The notes beneath the pieces were generated by a model. It worked only from the letters and a program-made list of their open reading frames with translations. It was not told where the DNA came from and made no database searches. A program made the translations under genes and the position numbers. Of a stretch of 64,000 bases of DNA, positions 37,965-47,356 are shown piece by piece. The stretch is from Moorella thermoacetica (lineage in GTDB: Bacteria > Bacillota > DSM-521 > Neomoorellales > Neomoorellaceae), in assembly GCF_001267405.1 (NCBI RefSeq), contig NZ_CP012369.1, positions 150,001-214,000 on the forward strand, written 5' to 3'. How positions within the stretch are numbered: position 1 is the first letter of the stretch; the number at the start of each line of letters is the position of its first letter.

Positions 37965-39449
37965 TTATTCCTGGCGGAAAAGACCGGTTCCGGCCGGGTT
38001 ACCCTGGCTCACCATCCAATTTACCGCCAGTTCTCCCGGGGCGGTAACCCGTTTACCCTCTGCTACCTCCAGGGCTGCCAGGCCGGTGTCGGGATAGGCG
38101 CTTTCGCCGTGCTGGGAGAGATCCAGGCCGGCTTCCTCTTCCTCGGCTGTGACCCGCAGAGGTGTCAACAGGGAGACGACCTTGAGAATGCCGTAGGTCA
38201 CTGCGGCGGTAAAGATCCAGGCCGCCGCCACGCCTACCACCTGTACCCCCAGCAAATGGGCGTTGCCGTAAAGCAGGCCGTCGGCCCCGGCGGGGTTCAC
38301 GGCTTTGGTGGCAAAGATGCCGGTGGCAATGGCCCCCCAGGTACCGCCGACGCCGTGGCAGCCAAAGGCGTCCAGGGAATCGTCGTAGCCCAGTTTAACC
38401 TTGGCCACGGCCACTGACAGGCAACAAAGGGCGCCGCCGATACCGCCGATTACCAGGGCCGCCGGGGGAGTGACGAAACCGGCCGCCGGGGTGATGGCGA
38501 CCAGGCCTGCCACCGCGCCGCTGGCCGCTCCCAGGGCGGTGGGTTTGCCGTGGAGCAGCCACTCTACCGCCAGCCAGCCCAGGATGGCGGCCCCGGCAGC
38601 CGTATTGGTAGTGACGAAGGCGTTACCGGCCAGACCGTTGGCCCCTAGGGCGCTGCCGGCATTAAAACCGAACCAGCCGAACCATAACAGCGCGGCGCCC
38701 AAAACGGTCATGGGGAGGTTGTGGGGCGGCAGGGGGATCCGGCCGTAATCCCGCCGGCGTCCCAGGACCAGGGCGCAGACCAGCCCGGCCACGCCGGCGC
38801 TGATATGCACCACCGTGCCGCCGGCAAAGTCCAGGGCGCCGAGTTCCCGCAGCCAGCCCCCCGCGCCCCAGACCCAGTGGGCCAGGGGGTCATAGACCAG
38901 GGTAGCCCACATTAAGGTAAAGAGCAGGAAGGCCGGGAAGCGCATTCGCTCGGCAAAGGCACCGGTTATCAGGGCCGGGGTGATTATTGCGAACATGAGC
39001 TGGAACATGGCGAATACCTGGTGGGGGATGGTGGCGGCGTAAAGGGGATTGGGTTCCAGACCGACGCCCCGGAACCCCGCCCAGTCCAGCCCTCCCAGCA
39101 GGTGGAGATGGTCGGGACCAAAGGCCAGGGAATAGCCCCACAGGACCCACTGGACGGAAATAAGGGCCAGAGTGGCCAGGCATTGCATGATGATACCCAG
39201 GACGTTCTTCTGGCGGACCATACCGCCGTAAAAGAAGGCCAGGCCGGGGGTCATCAACATGACCAGGGCGCTGGCTACTAAGATAAAAGCGGTATCGCCG
39301 GTATCAACCGCGTCCCCGGCTGCCGCCAGCGCCGGCCGGGCCAGGACGGTCCCGGCAGCCAGGAACAATAATAGTAAAAAAGCTGTTTCTACTGGCCGGA
39401 GCAGGATGTTTGACCTGCCCCTTACGTCGCTGACATTCCTTTGCTTCAA
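37965..39449 (-). CDS. amtB: Ammonium transporter AmtB
   Basis: A 494-residue membrane protein with a signal-like first segment and eleven further helices. Family motifs: LVMLMTPGLAFFYGGMVR, WFGWFGFNAGSALGANG, and FGCHGVGGTWGAIATGIFA containing a pore-region histidine. The start is TTG 39449, just after GAAGGAGGGC; the longer frame from 39554 crosses the leader terminator. It is divergent from the PII gene glnB, its usual partner. The leader contains an ANTAR-like two-hairpin element and a terminator, so expression is probably controlled by antitermination. Confidence 0.94.
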   Translation of the reverse strand: MKQRNVSDVRGRSNILLRPVETAFLLLLFLAAGTVLARPALAAAGDAVDTGDTAFILVASALVMLMTPGLAFFYGGMVRQKNVLGIIMQCLATLALISVQWVLWGYSLAFGPDHLHLLGGLDWAGFRGVGLEPNPLYAATIPHQVFAMFQLMFAIITPALITGAFAERMRFPAFLLFTLMWATLVYDPLAHWVWGAGGWLRELGALDFAGGTVVHISAGVAGLVCALVLGRRRDYGRIPLPPHNLPMTVLGAALLWFGWFGFNAGSALGANGLAGNAFVTTNTAAGAAILGWLAVEWLLHGKPTALGAASGAVAGLVAITPAAGFVTPPAALVIGGIGGALCCLSVAVAKVKLGYDDSLDAFGCHGVGGTWGAIATGIFATKAVNPAGADGLLYGNAHLLGVQVVGVAAAWIFTAAVTYGILKVVSLLTPLRVTAEEEEAGLDLSQHGESAYPDTGLAALEVAEGKRVTAPGELAVNWMVSQGNPAGTGLFRQE

Positions 39450-39474
39450 ACCATTGCCCTCCTTCAGTCTGTAA

Positions 39475-39512
39475 TAAAAAAGGCACAGGAGACGGGTTAT
39501 CTCCTGTGCCTT
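39475..39512 (-). terminator. Leader terminator of amtB
   Basis: On the minus strand AAGGCACAGGAGA pairs perfectly with TCTCCTGTGCCTT (39512-39500 with 39492-39480), 7-nt loop, followed by a U run. It is 26 bases upstream of the TTG start, so it works as an attenuator. Its 5' arm is shared with hairpin P2. Confidence 0.92.
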
Positions 39513-39552
39513 CTTTGGCGACCCCCTGGTTACACCGTTGTAACTAGGGATC
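39506..39552 (-). promoter_or_regulatory. ANTAR-type antitermination target (two hexaloop hairpins) in the amtB leader
   Basis: On the minus strand, P1 (39552-39520) has stem GTTAC/GTAAC extended by CCCT/AGGG and the hexaloop AACGGT. P2 (39522-39506) has stem GCC/GGC with outer GT/AC across a bulge and the hexaloop AAAGAA. Both loops have A at position 1 and G at position 4, the known ANTAR recognition rule. The 3' arm of P2 (GGCAC) is the first part of the terminator stem, so P2 and the terminator exclude each other. No ANTAR gene lies in the window. Confidence 0.75.
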
Positions 39553-39575
39553 AAATAAAATAAATTGTTAACATC

Positions 39576-39604
39576 ATTCTACCTTAGGATCCTTGCCGCG
39601 TCAA
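39576..39604 (-). promoter_or_regulatory. Sigma-A promoter of amtB
   Basis: On the minus strand -35 TTGACG (39604-39599), 17-bp spacer and -10 TAGAAT (39581-39576). Transcription would begin near 39569, giving a leader of about 120 nt that contains P1, P2 and the terminator. Confidence 0.75.
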
Positions 39605-39728
39605 GCTAAAAATTTTTGATTGTCACCGGACTGTGATATTGTCACCCTGTAAGCGGACGACATTTTCTCGGTCCCGTTGAGGCCATTTTGGGGTGTTATT
39701 TTCACTGTCCCTTGACAGCTAAAAAATT

Positions 39729-39758
39729 TTGACTACACCCGCTGTTACAGGCTAAAAT
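39729..39758 (+). promoter_or_regulatory. Probable promoter of glnB
   Basis: -35 TTGACT (39729-39734), 18-bp spacer and -10 TAAAAT (39753-39758), about 80 bases before the gene. Between this and the amtB promoter lie two TTGTCACC repeats (39620-39627 and 39639-39646). Confidence 0.5.
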
Positions 39759-39816
39759 ATATTCAAATTGGTCACCGCAGCCGGCAGCGGCGGTAGCGTT
39801 TAAATTATGGCTTTAA

Positions 39817-40176
<360 letters not shown>

Positions 40177-40247
40177 ATGCCGCCCCGCGCCCATGAACTT
40201 GCTGTTGCCGGGGTATACTAGATTTGATTGACAGCAAGGGAGTGGGC

Positions 40248-40745
40248 ATGATGGACGATGTTTCTTTACGGGAAAAGGTGCAGCAAGCCTTACGCGAGGA
40301 CAAGGACCTGCGCGGTTACGGCCTTAACGCCGACGTGGCGGCGGGTGAGGTCCAGCTCCAAGGGATCGTCGATACCCTGAAGGAGAAGGAGCGGGCCGAA
40401 AGGCTGGTGCGGCAGGTTCCGGGGGTAAAAGGCGTAGCCAATGCCGTGGCTATCAGCACCGACGGGACCATCAGGGATGAGGACGTAACCCTGGAAGTCC
40501 ATGAAGAACTGGACTTAGATCCGCGCGTTGACCTGCGACATATTGGCGCCGAAAGCGTTGACGGCCACGGTACGGTGGTTTTGAAAGGCCGGACGGAAGA
40601 CCCGGCCGAAGTGGAAGCGGCCCGGGAGGCGGCAGCTAAAGCCCGGGGCGTGACCCGGGTGGTGAGCCAGGTTAAGGTAGGGGAAGAGGAAATGAGCCTT
40701 AAGGATATTTTCCACAGCCAGGTGAACAACGATAGGGAAGGATGA
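40248..40745 (+). CDS. BON-domain protein (two BON repeats)
   Basis: A 165-residue protein without a signal peptide or membrane segment. Two BON domains are visible: LREKVQQALREDKDLRGYGLNA to VANAVAIS (about 6-68), and a second one covering VTLEVHEELDLDPRVDLRHI to VVSQVKV (about 77-150). BON domains bind phospholipid or small ligands in other proteins. ATG 40248 is directly followed by a second ATG (40251). The function here is unknown. Confidence 0.85.
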   Translation: MMDDVSLREKVQQALREDKDLRGYGLNADVAAGEVQLQGIVDTLKEKERAERLVRQVPGVKGVANAVAISTDGTIRDEDVTLEVHEELDLDPRVDLRHIGAESVDGHGTVVLKGRTEDPAEVEAAREAAAKARGVTRVVSQVKVGEEEMSLKDIFHSQVNNDREG

Positions 40746-40754
40746 ACTTTAGCG

Positions 40755-40782
40755 TATAGCCGCCGGCTTTTCGGCGGCTATA
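40755..40782. terminator. Shared hairpin terminator between convergent genes
   Basis: TATAGCCGCC (40755-40764) pairs with GGCGGCTATA (40773-40782). It lies between the BON gene and the convergent vapC and overlaps the vapC stop; flanking T and A tracts are weak. Confidence 0.5.
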
Positions 40783-41218
40783 GATTTAGCGGGGTAGCAT
40801 TGCCTATCCAGATTACCTCGAAACCAAGTTTTGGTGCCAACTTGCGGATTTCCGGATCACCAGTAATAATCGGTGCCTGTAGCTCTTGAGCCAGGGAAAC
40901 AACGAAAGAATCAGCATAGGATAATCCCCCGCCGGCTTTTATCCGTGCCGCCTCTTTAATCCTCGTCCAGGGACATTCAATTAGAGTTATACCTTCATCG
41001 GCAAAAATGGTTTCGACCAATTCAGCGGCAGCCTTTTCGCCTTTTTTCCTCAGGAGCATATAGTAGGCCTCGCCCAGATTGATAAGGCTTAAGAAGCTCA
41101 TATTATTATCATCACTTATAATATCTGCTATTATCTGGGCGCCTGGTTCCTCTTCCAGCAAAGCCAGGAGGGCGTATGTGTCAAGAACAAATTTTCCTGC
41201 TTCCATGTAGCTATTCAT
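40778..41218 (-). CDS. vapC: PIN-domain toxin VapC
   Basis: A 146-residue RNase toxin. FVLDTYALLALLEEE near residue 10, NLGEAYYMLL near 46, GLSYADSFVVSLAQE near 98-112 and IITGDPEIRKL near 116-126 give the PIN acidic residues. It starts within the last codons of the AbrB-type antitoxin gene (4-base overlap), the standard coupling. It lies outside the main accessory island. Confidence 0.9.
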   Translation of the reverse strand: MNSYMEAGKFVLDTYALLALLEEEPGAQIIADIISDDNNMSFLSLINLGEAYYMLLRKKGEKAAAELVETIFADEGITLIECPWTRIKEAARIKAGGGLSYADSFVVSLAQELQAPIITGDPEIRKLAPKLGFEVIWIGNATPLNL

Positions 41219-41463
41219 CCTTTTTCCCGGAAGCGCTCAGCAGTTCTTTCTTTTATCAAGACTGTAGTAAGCTTATCTTTAGGACTGCTGCTTTTATATT
41301 TACCGCGGAGCGCGAGAAAGGGATGTCTGGGAAGCGGTCGTAGGGTTATAATACCGTTATTATCTTCTACTGCAAGCTGATCCCCTTTTTTTAAACCATA
41401 GTTTTTACGTATCTCCAGGGGAATAACGATTTGTCCCTTTTGGGAAACGGTTATTTTATACAC
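41215..41463 (-). CDS. vapB: AbrB/MazE-fold antitoxin
   Basis: An 82-residue SpoVT-AbrB swapped-hairpin protein: ITVSQKGQIVIPLEIRKNYG then KKGDQLAVEDNNGIITLRPL. The C-terminal tail (LTTVLIKERTAERFREKG) would bind the toxin. It starts with GTG. Confidence 0.9.
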   Translation of the reverse strand: MYKITVSQKGQIVIPLEIRKNYGLKKGDQLAVEDNNGIITLRPLPRHPFLALRGKYKSSSPKDKLTTVLIKERTAERFREKG

Positions 41464-41500
41464 TGTTCTTACCCCCCGTTGCCCGTCTTACTAAAATTAA

Positions 41501-43471
41501 TTATACTACTAAGGGGGGCGCCTGTAAATAATATACCCTTGTCTCACTTCCAGGGGGACCGTAGTAAAAGAAGACTATGGTAGGGTTGTCTTCTTCCGGC
41601 CTTTCCGGGTGGCAGGGGAAGAGTTCGATAAAGCCGTGGCGGCGTAAATTTGCCGGGGATTCTTTCACCAGCCCCGGCATATATTTTTCCATGGAGCGGG
41701 GAGTGGTTATCCGCGCCATCCAGTTTGAACGCTCCTCCTCCGTCAAGGGCGAGGGCGGCATCCAGCCCGGGAAATTGCGGCTGCGGTCGCGGCAGAGGCA
41801 GTCGAATTTAAGGAGCTGGTAGAAGCGGTCCAGCTGGGCCGGCGTCAGGTTGCGGGCGCACCCCGAGTGTTCTGCTCCGGAGGCGGGGGTATCGCCGTGG
41901 CTGTTTATCTCAAGAATGCTATCATGATAGCCAGGTAAGGGCGGTACGGTAACCCTTGTGGCGATCCCCCGGGCCAGGTGGATGGCGAAGGAGGCCAGGT
42001 GGTTGAAGAGATCCTGCTGGCTGTGGCCCCGGCGCAGGAGGCCCCGGGCCTCCCACCAGGCGGCCAGGGCCTCGTAGATGGCGAAGTAGCTGCCGTCAAA
42101 GGCGGTGGCGGCCAGGTAGGCAAAAGCGTGGTCGGCCAGGTGGCTGTTGCCGTAATACTTAAGGAGGCCTTCAATGGCGTGGAGGCGCAGCATCTCCTCG
42201 TAGGTGATGGCGCTGCTGGCCAGGACCTGGTAGGGCGGCCGGTCGAGGAAGAGGTAGCCGAACTCATCGGCCCGGGCGCGCAGGGTCGTGCCTTTCAGGA
42301 GTTTCAGAAAACCGAGCTGGATCTCGTGGGGTTTCAGGGCCACTACGGCGTCGAAGCTTTCGCCGACTCCTGCGTAAGTCTCCCCGGGCAGGCCGGCGAT
42401 GAGGTCCAGGTGCAGGCGGATGCTGCCCATCTCCCGCAGGCGGCGGGTGTTGGCAGCCAGGCGGGCCCAGTCCTGGCGGCGATTGCAGCGGGCGTTCACC
42501 CCGGCATCGATGGTCTGGACGCCGATTTCGAACTGGAACAGATCCGGCGGCACCCGGTTGAGATGGGCCAGCATCTCTTCGTCCAGGCGGTCGCCGGCGA
42601 TTTCAAAGTAACAACGGGCGCGGGGCCTGCGGGAAAGGAGGAACTCCCAGATGGCCAGGGCCCTTTTTTTATGGGCGTTAAAGGTGCGGTCGACGAACTT
42701 GATCTCCCGGACGCCGGCCTTGAGCAGGCGTTCCAGGTCGTCCCGGACACGCTCCAGGGAGAAGTAGCGCAGGCCCTCCGTGGTGGATGAGAGGCAGAAA
42801 CCGCAGGCGAAGGGGCAGCCGCGGGAGGTTTCGTAGTATACCGTGCGCTGGCTGAGTTCGTTGCCGGCGGCGTCCAGGTCTTCCTGGTAGGGGAAGGGTA
42901 TAGTGTCCAGGTCGCGGAGAGGCGGCGCCGGCGGGTTGACGATCGTCTCTGCGCCCCGCCGCCAGGCCAGGCCGGGGATGGCCGCCGGGTCGGGCACAGG
43001 CCCCGGGGCAGGCCTCCCCCCGGCCGGCCGGTACATGGAGGCGGTAAGGGGTTCCTCCCGGTTCCCTGCCGGGGGGCGCTGCTGCCCGGCCAGTTGTTCC
43101 AGGAGGGCACGGAAGGGGATTTCCCCTTCACCGGTGATTACCAGGTCGATCTGGGGGTTTTGCGCTAGAAAAGCGGCCGTATCGAAAGAGACCTCCGGGC
43201 CGCCGCAGAGGATGGTGAGTTCCGGCCGTACTTTCTTAAGAATCGCCGCTACGGCCAGGGTGGGCTCAATGTTCCAGATATAGCAGGAGAAGGCCACCAG
43301 GTCGGGCCGGTGCCGGTAGATGGCGGCGGCGATATGCTCCGGGTGGTCGTTGATGGTGAACTCATCCAGGATAAAGGTGTGGGGCAGGTCGCGGCAGCAG
43401 GCCCGCAGGTAGCGCAGCGCCAGGTTGACGTGGATGTATTTGGCGTTGAGGGTGGTTAACAGGATGCGCAA
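41501..43471 (-). CDS. B12-binding-type radical SAM protein (DUF4080)
   Basis: A 656-residue protein. The N-terminal Rossmann-like cobalamin-binding domain covers about 1-150 (NAKYIHVNLALRYLRACC, then VAFSCYIWNIEPTLA and ILCGGPEVSFD). The radical SAM core has the cluster motif CPFACGFC near residue 218, and the C-terminal part is DUF4080-like. Such enzymes use S-adenosylmethionine radicals, often for methylation or other unusual modifications; the substrate is unknown. It starts with TTG 43471. Confidence 0.87.
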   Translation of the reverse strand: MRILLTTLNAKYIHVNLALRYLRACCRDLPHTFILDEFTINDHPEHIAAAIYRHRPDLVAFSCYIWNIEPTLAVAAILKKVRPELTILCGGPEVSFDTAAFLAQNPQIDLVITGEGEIPFRALLEQLAGQQRPPAGNREEPLTASMYRPAGGRPAPGPVPDPAAIPGLAWRRGAETIVNPPAPPLRDLDTIPFPYQEDLDAAGNELSQRTVYYETSRGCPFACGFCLSSTTEGLRYFSLERVRDDLERLLKAGVREIKFVDRTFNAHKKRALAIWEFLLSRRPRARCYFEIAGDRLDEEMLAHLNRVPPDLFQFEIGVQTIDAGVNARCNRRQDWARLAANTRRLREMGSIRLHLDLIAGLPGETYAGVGESFDAVVALKPHEIQLGFLKLLKGTTLRARADEFGYLFLDRPPYQVLASSAITYEEMLRLHAIEGLLKYYGNSHLADHAFAYLAATAFDGSYFAIYEALAAWWEARGLLRRGHSQQDLFNHLASFAIHLARGIATRVTVPPLPGYHDSILEINSHGDTPASGAEHSGCARNLTPAQLDRFYQLLKFDCLCRDRSRNFPGWMPPSPLTEEERSNWMARITTPRSMEKYMPGLVKESPANLRRHGFIELFPCHPERPEEDNPTIVFFYYGPPGSETRVYYLQAPPLVV

Positions 43472-43602
43472 GGGTCGACCGTCCCTTTCTTTAGAGCTTT
43501 CATGGGGGCTGACGCCACCGCCAGCGAACCACGAAAATGCAAGTTGGGCAAGTGACTGGCGGGTACAGGCGAAGGGCGACTTGGTTCGGAGGATCCCACA
43601 GC

Positions 43603-44775
43603 TTACACTACGTCAGCTTCGGGCTCCACCGTCAGGATTTCTAGATTTTCCAGGCACTCCGCGACGAGTTCCACCACGGCCAGATTCTTTTCGGCCGCTT
43701 CCACCCGGGCCAGGGGCGGTTTGGTGGCCGGGTGTTTGGGGACAAAGAGGGTGCAGCAGTCCTCGTAGGGCCGGATGGAGATGTCGTAGGTGCCGATGCG
43801 GCGGGCCACCTCGATAATCTCGCTCTTGTCCCAGGCCACCAGGGGCCTTAAGACCGGCAGGTCGACCACCTTGTTGATTACCGCCATGCTCTGGAGGGTC
43901 TGGCTGGCCACCTGGCCCAGGCTCTCCCCCGTGAGGATGGCCGGGGCCTCCTCTTTGGCAGCCACCGCCCTGGCGATGCGGAACATCATCCGCCGCATGA
44001 TGGTGACGTAAAACTCCTGGGGGCAGTTCTGGCGGATGGCCTTCTGGATATTGGTAAAGGGGGCCACCACCAGGCGCAAAGGTCCGCTGTAGCCTGCCAG
44101 GACCCGGCAGAGGTCGATGACCTTTTCCTTGGAGCGCTCGCTGGTAAAAGGGAAGCTGTGAAAATGGAGGGCCGTGAGTTCCAGGCCCCGTTTCATGCCC
44201 ATATAGCCGGCCACCGGGCTGTCGATGCCGCCGGAGATCAGGAGCAGCCCCCGGCCGGTGACCCCTACGGGCAGGCCGCCGGGTCCGGGGATGATGCGGG
44301 AGTAGATATAGGCCCCTTCGTCGCGGATTTCCACATGGATAACCCGGTCGGGATGGTGAACGTCTACCCGTTGGCCCTGGCTGTGGGTGAGGAGGTAGGC
44401 CCCCAGTTCCTGGTTGACTTCAGGTGAGGTGAGGGGAAAGCGTTTATTGGGCCGCTGGGCCTGGACTTTAAAGGTGCTGCCGGGGGAATCCTTTAAGACG
44501 GCCAGGGCGGCTTTTTTGATGGCTTCCAGCTCCAGGGGAGCTGTGGCTACCGGGCTCATGGAGACGATGCCAAAGACGCGCTGCAAACGCCGGGCTACGG
44601 CTTCCAGGTCGTCATGGAGCTCCACGAAGACGCGGCCGAAGGTCTTGCGCATTCTGCGGGGCGGCAGGCCGGCCAGGGCCCGGCGCATGTTGGCCAGGAG
44701 TTTATCTTCAAAGTATGGGCGGTTGTTGCCCTTGAGGCTGATCTCGCCGTAACGGACCAGTAGGGATGTATACAT
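43603..44775 (-). CDS. thiI: tRNA 4-thiouridine synthetase ThiI
   Basis: A 390-residue protein. N-terminal ferredoxin-like and THUMP domains (about 1-165, RYGEISLKGNNRPYFE) are followed by a PP-loop ATPase with LLISGGIDSPVAGYMGMKRG near 180. No rhodanese domain follows, as is usual in Firmicutes, where the cysteine desulfurase gives sulfur directly. That desulfurase is the next gene upstream. It makes s4U8 in tRNA and may also serve thiazole synthesis. ATG follows GGAGGTTTGAC. Confidence 0.94.
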   Translation of the reverse strand: MYTSLLVRYGEISLKGNNRPYFEDKLLANMRRALAGLPPRRMRKTFGRVFVELHDDLEAVARRLQRVFGIVSMSPVATAPLELEAIKKAALAVLKDSPGSTFKVQAQRPNKRFPLTSPEVNQELGAYLLTHSQGQRVDVHHPDRVIHVEIRDEGAYIYSRIIPGPGGLPVGVTGRGLLLISGGIDSPVAGYMGMKRGLELTALHFHSFPFTSERSKEKVIDLCRVLAGYSGPLRLVVAPFTNIQKAIRQNCPQEFYVTIMRRMMFRIARAVAAKEEAPAILTGESLGQVASQTLQSMAVINKVVDLPVLRPLVAWDKSEIIEVARRIGTYDISIRPYEDCCTLFVPKHPATKPPLARVEAAEKNLAVVELVAECLENLEILTVEPEADVV

Positions 44776-44993
44776 GTCAAACCTCCAAAAATAGGTTTTC
44801 CAGAAGTGGCTGCTAATGGCGTTACTCTGCTACGATGCTGGCGATACAGGCTTCAGGCTCCGCCTGTAGCCGCCAGCACCTTCCCTGCCCCATATGCTAT
44901 TTTCATGCTTCGTTGCGGCGCGTGTCGCCATCAGGGGCCCGCCGAGGCCTTCGGCTCTGCTCGAGTTTGCTCTGCTGTACCCGCCAGCCCTGT

Positions 44994-46142
44994 CTATAAC
45001 GACCACAATTCTTGCACGCATTCCTTAAAGGCCTCCACGGTAGGTTCCACCTCTTCCAGCCGGTTCAAGGCCCCCAGGCTGATGCGGATGGCGCCGTCCT
45101 GGCGCCAGCGTTCCAGGTGCAGGGCCTGGAGGACGTGGCTGGCGCTCTCCCTGCGGGAGTGGCAGGCCGAGCCGGTGGAGACGTAGATGCCCCGCTGCTC
45201 CAGCATGTGGACCAGGACCTCGGCCCGCACCCCCGGGAAGGAGACGTTTATGATGTTAGGGGCGCCTTCCTCGGGGGGCGGGCCGTTGATGACGGCGCCG
45301 GGGATCTCGGCCACCAGCCGCCGGGCGAGTTCGAGCTTTATCTCCTGCATCCTGGCAGTCCGCCGGGCAAAGTCGGCTGCGGCCAGTTGGGCGGCGACGC
45401 CGAAACCGGCGATGCCGGCAGTGTTCTCGGTACCAGAGCGCTGGCCGGCCTCCTGACCGCCGCCGGTCAGCAGGGGCTCCAGCCGCAAACCTTCCTTTAT
45501 GTACAGGGCGCCCACGCCCTTGGGCCCGTGAATTTTATGGCCGCTTAAGGACATCAGGTCGATGCCGGCTTCATGGCAGTTCAAGGGTATCTTGCCGTAG
45601 CCCTGGATGTGATCGACGTGCAGGACGGCCCGGCTGCGGCTGTGGACCAGGCGGGCGATGTCAGCTACAGGTTGCCGGGAACCCACCTCGTTGTTAACGC
45701 TCATGACGCTCACCAGGATGGTGTCCTCCCGCAGGGCCGCTTCCAGGTCGGCCAGGCGGATGACCCCCCGGGCGTCTGCCGGCAGGTAGGTTACTTCAAA
45801 GCCGTCGGCCTCCAGCCGCCGACAGGTGGCCAGGATGGAGGGGTGTTCGATGGCCGTGGTGATCAGGTGCCTGCCCTGGCGCCGCCGTGCCCGGGCTATC
45901 CCCAGCAGGGCCCAGTTGTTGGCCTCGGTGCCGCCGGAGGTGAAGTAGATCTCCGTGGGCCGGGCGCCGATGAGGCCGGCCACCTGGCGCCGGGCTTCGC
46001 CCAGGGCCTTTTCCGCCTTTATCCCCAGGCCGTGGAGGGAAGAGGGGTTGCCGTAGTTTTCCGTCAGCATTTCCTTCACGGCGATTGCTACTTCGGGTAA
46101 AGCCGCTGTGGTGGCGCTGTTATCGAGGTAAATAATGGCCAA
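44994..46142 (-). CDS. Cysteine desulfurase (NifS/IscS type)
   Basis: A 382-residue PLP enzyme. LSLSGHKIHGPKGVGALY near residue 205 holds the PLP lysine, and VSTGSACHSRRESASHVL near 325-342 holds the active cysteine. It converts cysteine to alanine and gives the persulfide to ThiI, the next gene. TTG 46142 is chosen, seven bases after GGGAGGT; TTG 46148 is too close to it. A 218-base gap separates it from thiI, without recognised structure. Confidence 0.92.
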   Translation of the reverse strand: MAIIYLDNSATTAALPEVAIAVKEMLTENYGNPSSLHGLGIKAEKALGEARRQVAGLIGARPTEIYFTSGGTEANNWALLGIARARRRQGRHLITTAIEHPSILATCRRLEADGFEVTYLPADARGVIRLADLEAALREDTILVSVMSVNNEVGSRQPVADIARLVHSRSRAVLHVDHIQGYGKIPLNCHEAGIDLMSLSGHKIHGPKGVGALYIKEGLRLEPLLTGGGQEAGQRSGTENTAGIAGFGVAAQLAAADFARRTARMQEIKLELARRLVAEIPGAVINGPPPEEGAPNIINVSFPGVRAEVLVHMLEQRGIYVSTGSACHSRRESASHVLQALHLERWRQDGAIRISLGALNRLEEVEPTVEAFKECVQELWSL

Positions 46143-46302
46143 AACCAATACCTCCCAGGGGGTATATCAATATTGATACCGGCGCGGCGGGATCTCTGCT
46201 AGTATTATACAACAAAAGGCACTACCTTAAAGGCCCTTTGCACCACTCCCATTACGCCAGCATATTGTAAAGTACAATCGTCACCTGCGGGGAGTGGCGC
46301 CT

Positions 46303-47304
46303 ATGCAAAGGGTGGAAAAGGCTTTATCCAGGCATCAATTAGACCTTCTGAGCCTGCCCAACGTCGTCGGGGTGGGCAAGGGTTTTAAGAGCGTGCGCGG
46401 GCAAACGACCAAAAAGCCGGCATTAATAATCCTGGTGGAGAAGAAACTGCCTGCCAGCAGATTAGAGCGAGGGGCCAGGGTGCCCCAGGTTTTAGATGAG
46501 GCGGAAACCGACGTCCTGGAGGTGGGGGAACTACGCCTCCTGGCCCGCACCGATTACCGGCGGCCGGCCCAGCCGGGGATGAGTATCGGTCACTATAAGA
46601 TTACGGCCGGTACCTTCGGGGCGGTGGTGAAAGACCGGCAGACGGGAGAACCCCTCATCCTTTCCAACAACCATGTCCTGGCCAACATCAGTAACGGCAG
46701 CGACGGTAGGGCCAGCGTCGGCGATCCCATCCTTCAGCCCGGTCCTTATGACGGTGGCACCAATGAGCAGGTAATCGGCTACCTGGAACGCTTTGTCCCC
46801 ATCAACCCGGTCGTCCAGGAGGTAACCTGCGGCAAGGCCCTGCGCTTCGAGCGCGCCCTCAACCGGCTGGTTCACCTCGTCCGGCCCTACTATCAGGTGC
46901 GGATGCAGAAAATAACGGCCGCCGCCAACATCGTCGACTGCGCTGTGGCCAGGCCGGTGAAGAAGGACGCCATTACGCCGGAGATCCTGGAGCTGGGGCC
47001 GGTGCGGGGGGTGCGGGAGCCCCAGCTGGGTATGGAAATAGTAAAGAGCGGGCGCTCCAGTGGCGTCACCCGCTCTACCATCAAAGTTCTCCAGGCTACT
47101 GTCAAGGTGGTTTTAGATGAGGGTCTGACCGGTCTCTTCAGCGACCAGTTTGTTACCGGGCCCATCGCCCAGCCGGGAGACAGCGGCTCCCTTATCCTGG
47201 ATAAGGAGAATTACGCCGTCGGCCTTCTCTTTGCGGGTTCCGATCAGACTACCGTCGGCAACTATATCCAGAACGTCCTGGATAAGCTGGATGTGGAGTT
47301 CTAG
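46303..47304 (+). CDS. Trypsin-fold serine protease, Nal1/S1-like, cytoplasmic
   Basis: A 333-residue protein. The catalytic triad is visible: His in LILSNNHVLANIS near 125, Asp in NIVDCAVARP near 208 and Ser in PGDSGSLILD near 291. An N-terminal domain with LPNVVGVGKGFKSVRGQ is typical of the Nal1-like group. There is no signal peptide, so it appears to be intracellular or forespore located. ATG 46303 follows GCGGGGAG. Confidence 0.85.
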   Translation: MQRVEKALSRHQLDLLSLPNVVGVGKGFKSVRGQTTKKPALIILVEKKLPASRLERGARVPQVLDEAETDVLEVGELRLLARTDYRRPAQPGMSIGHYKITAGTFGAVVKDRQTGEPLILSNNHVLANISNGSDGRASVGDPILQPGPYDGGTNEQVIGYLERFVPINPVVQEVTCGKALRFERALNRLVHLVRPYYQVRMQKITAAANIVDCAVARPVKKDAITPEILELGPVRGVREPQLGMEIVKSGRSSGVTRSTIKVLQATVKVVLDEGLTGLFSDQFVTGPIAQPGDSGSLILDKENYAVGLLFAGSDQTTVGNYIQNVLDKLDVEF

Positions 47305-47356
47305 CTGGTGGCCGGTGGCAGGTACGGCGGGCCGGCCGGAGGATGCGGGGTGGCGT

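Noticed and set aside
39450-39554. A longer AmtB starting at 39554
   Set aside because: It would cross the leader hairpins and terminator; TTG 39449 has a strong ribosome site.
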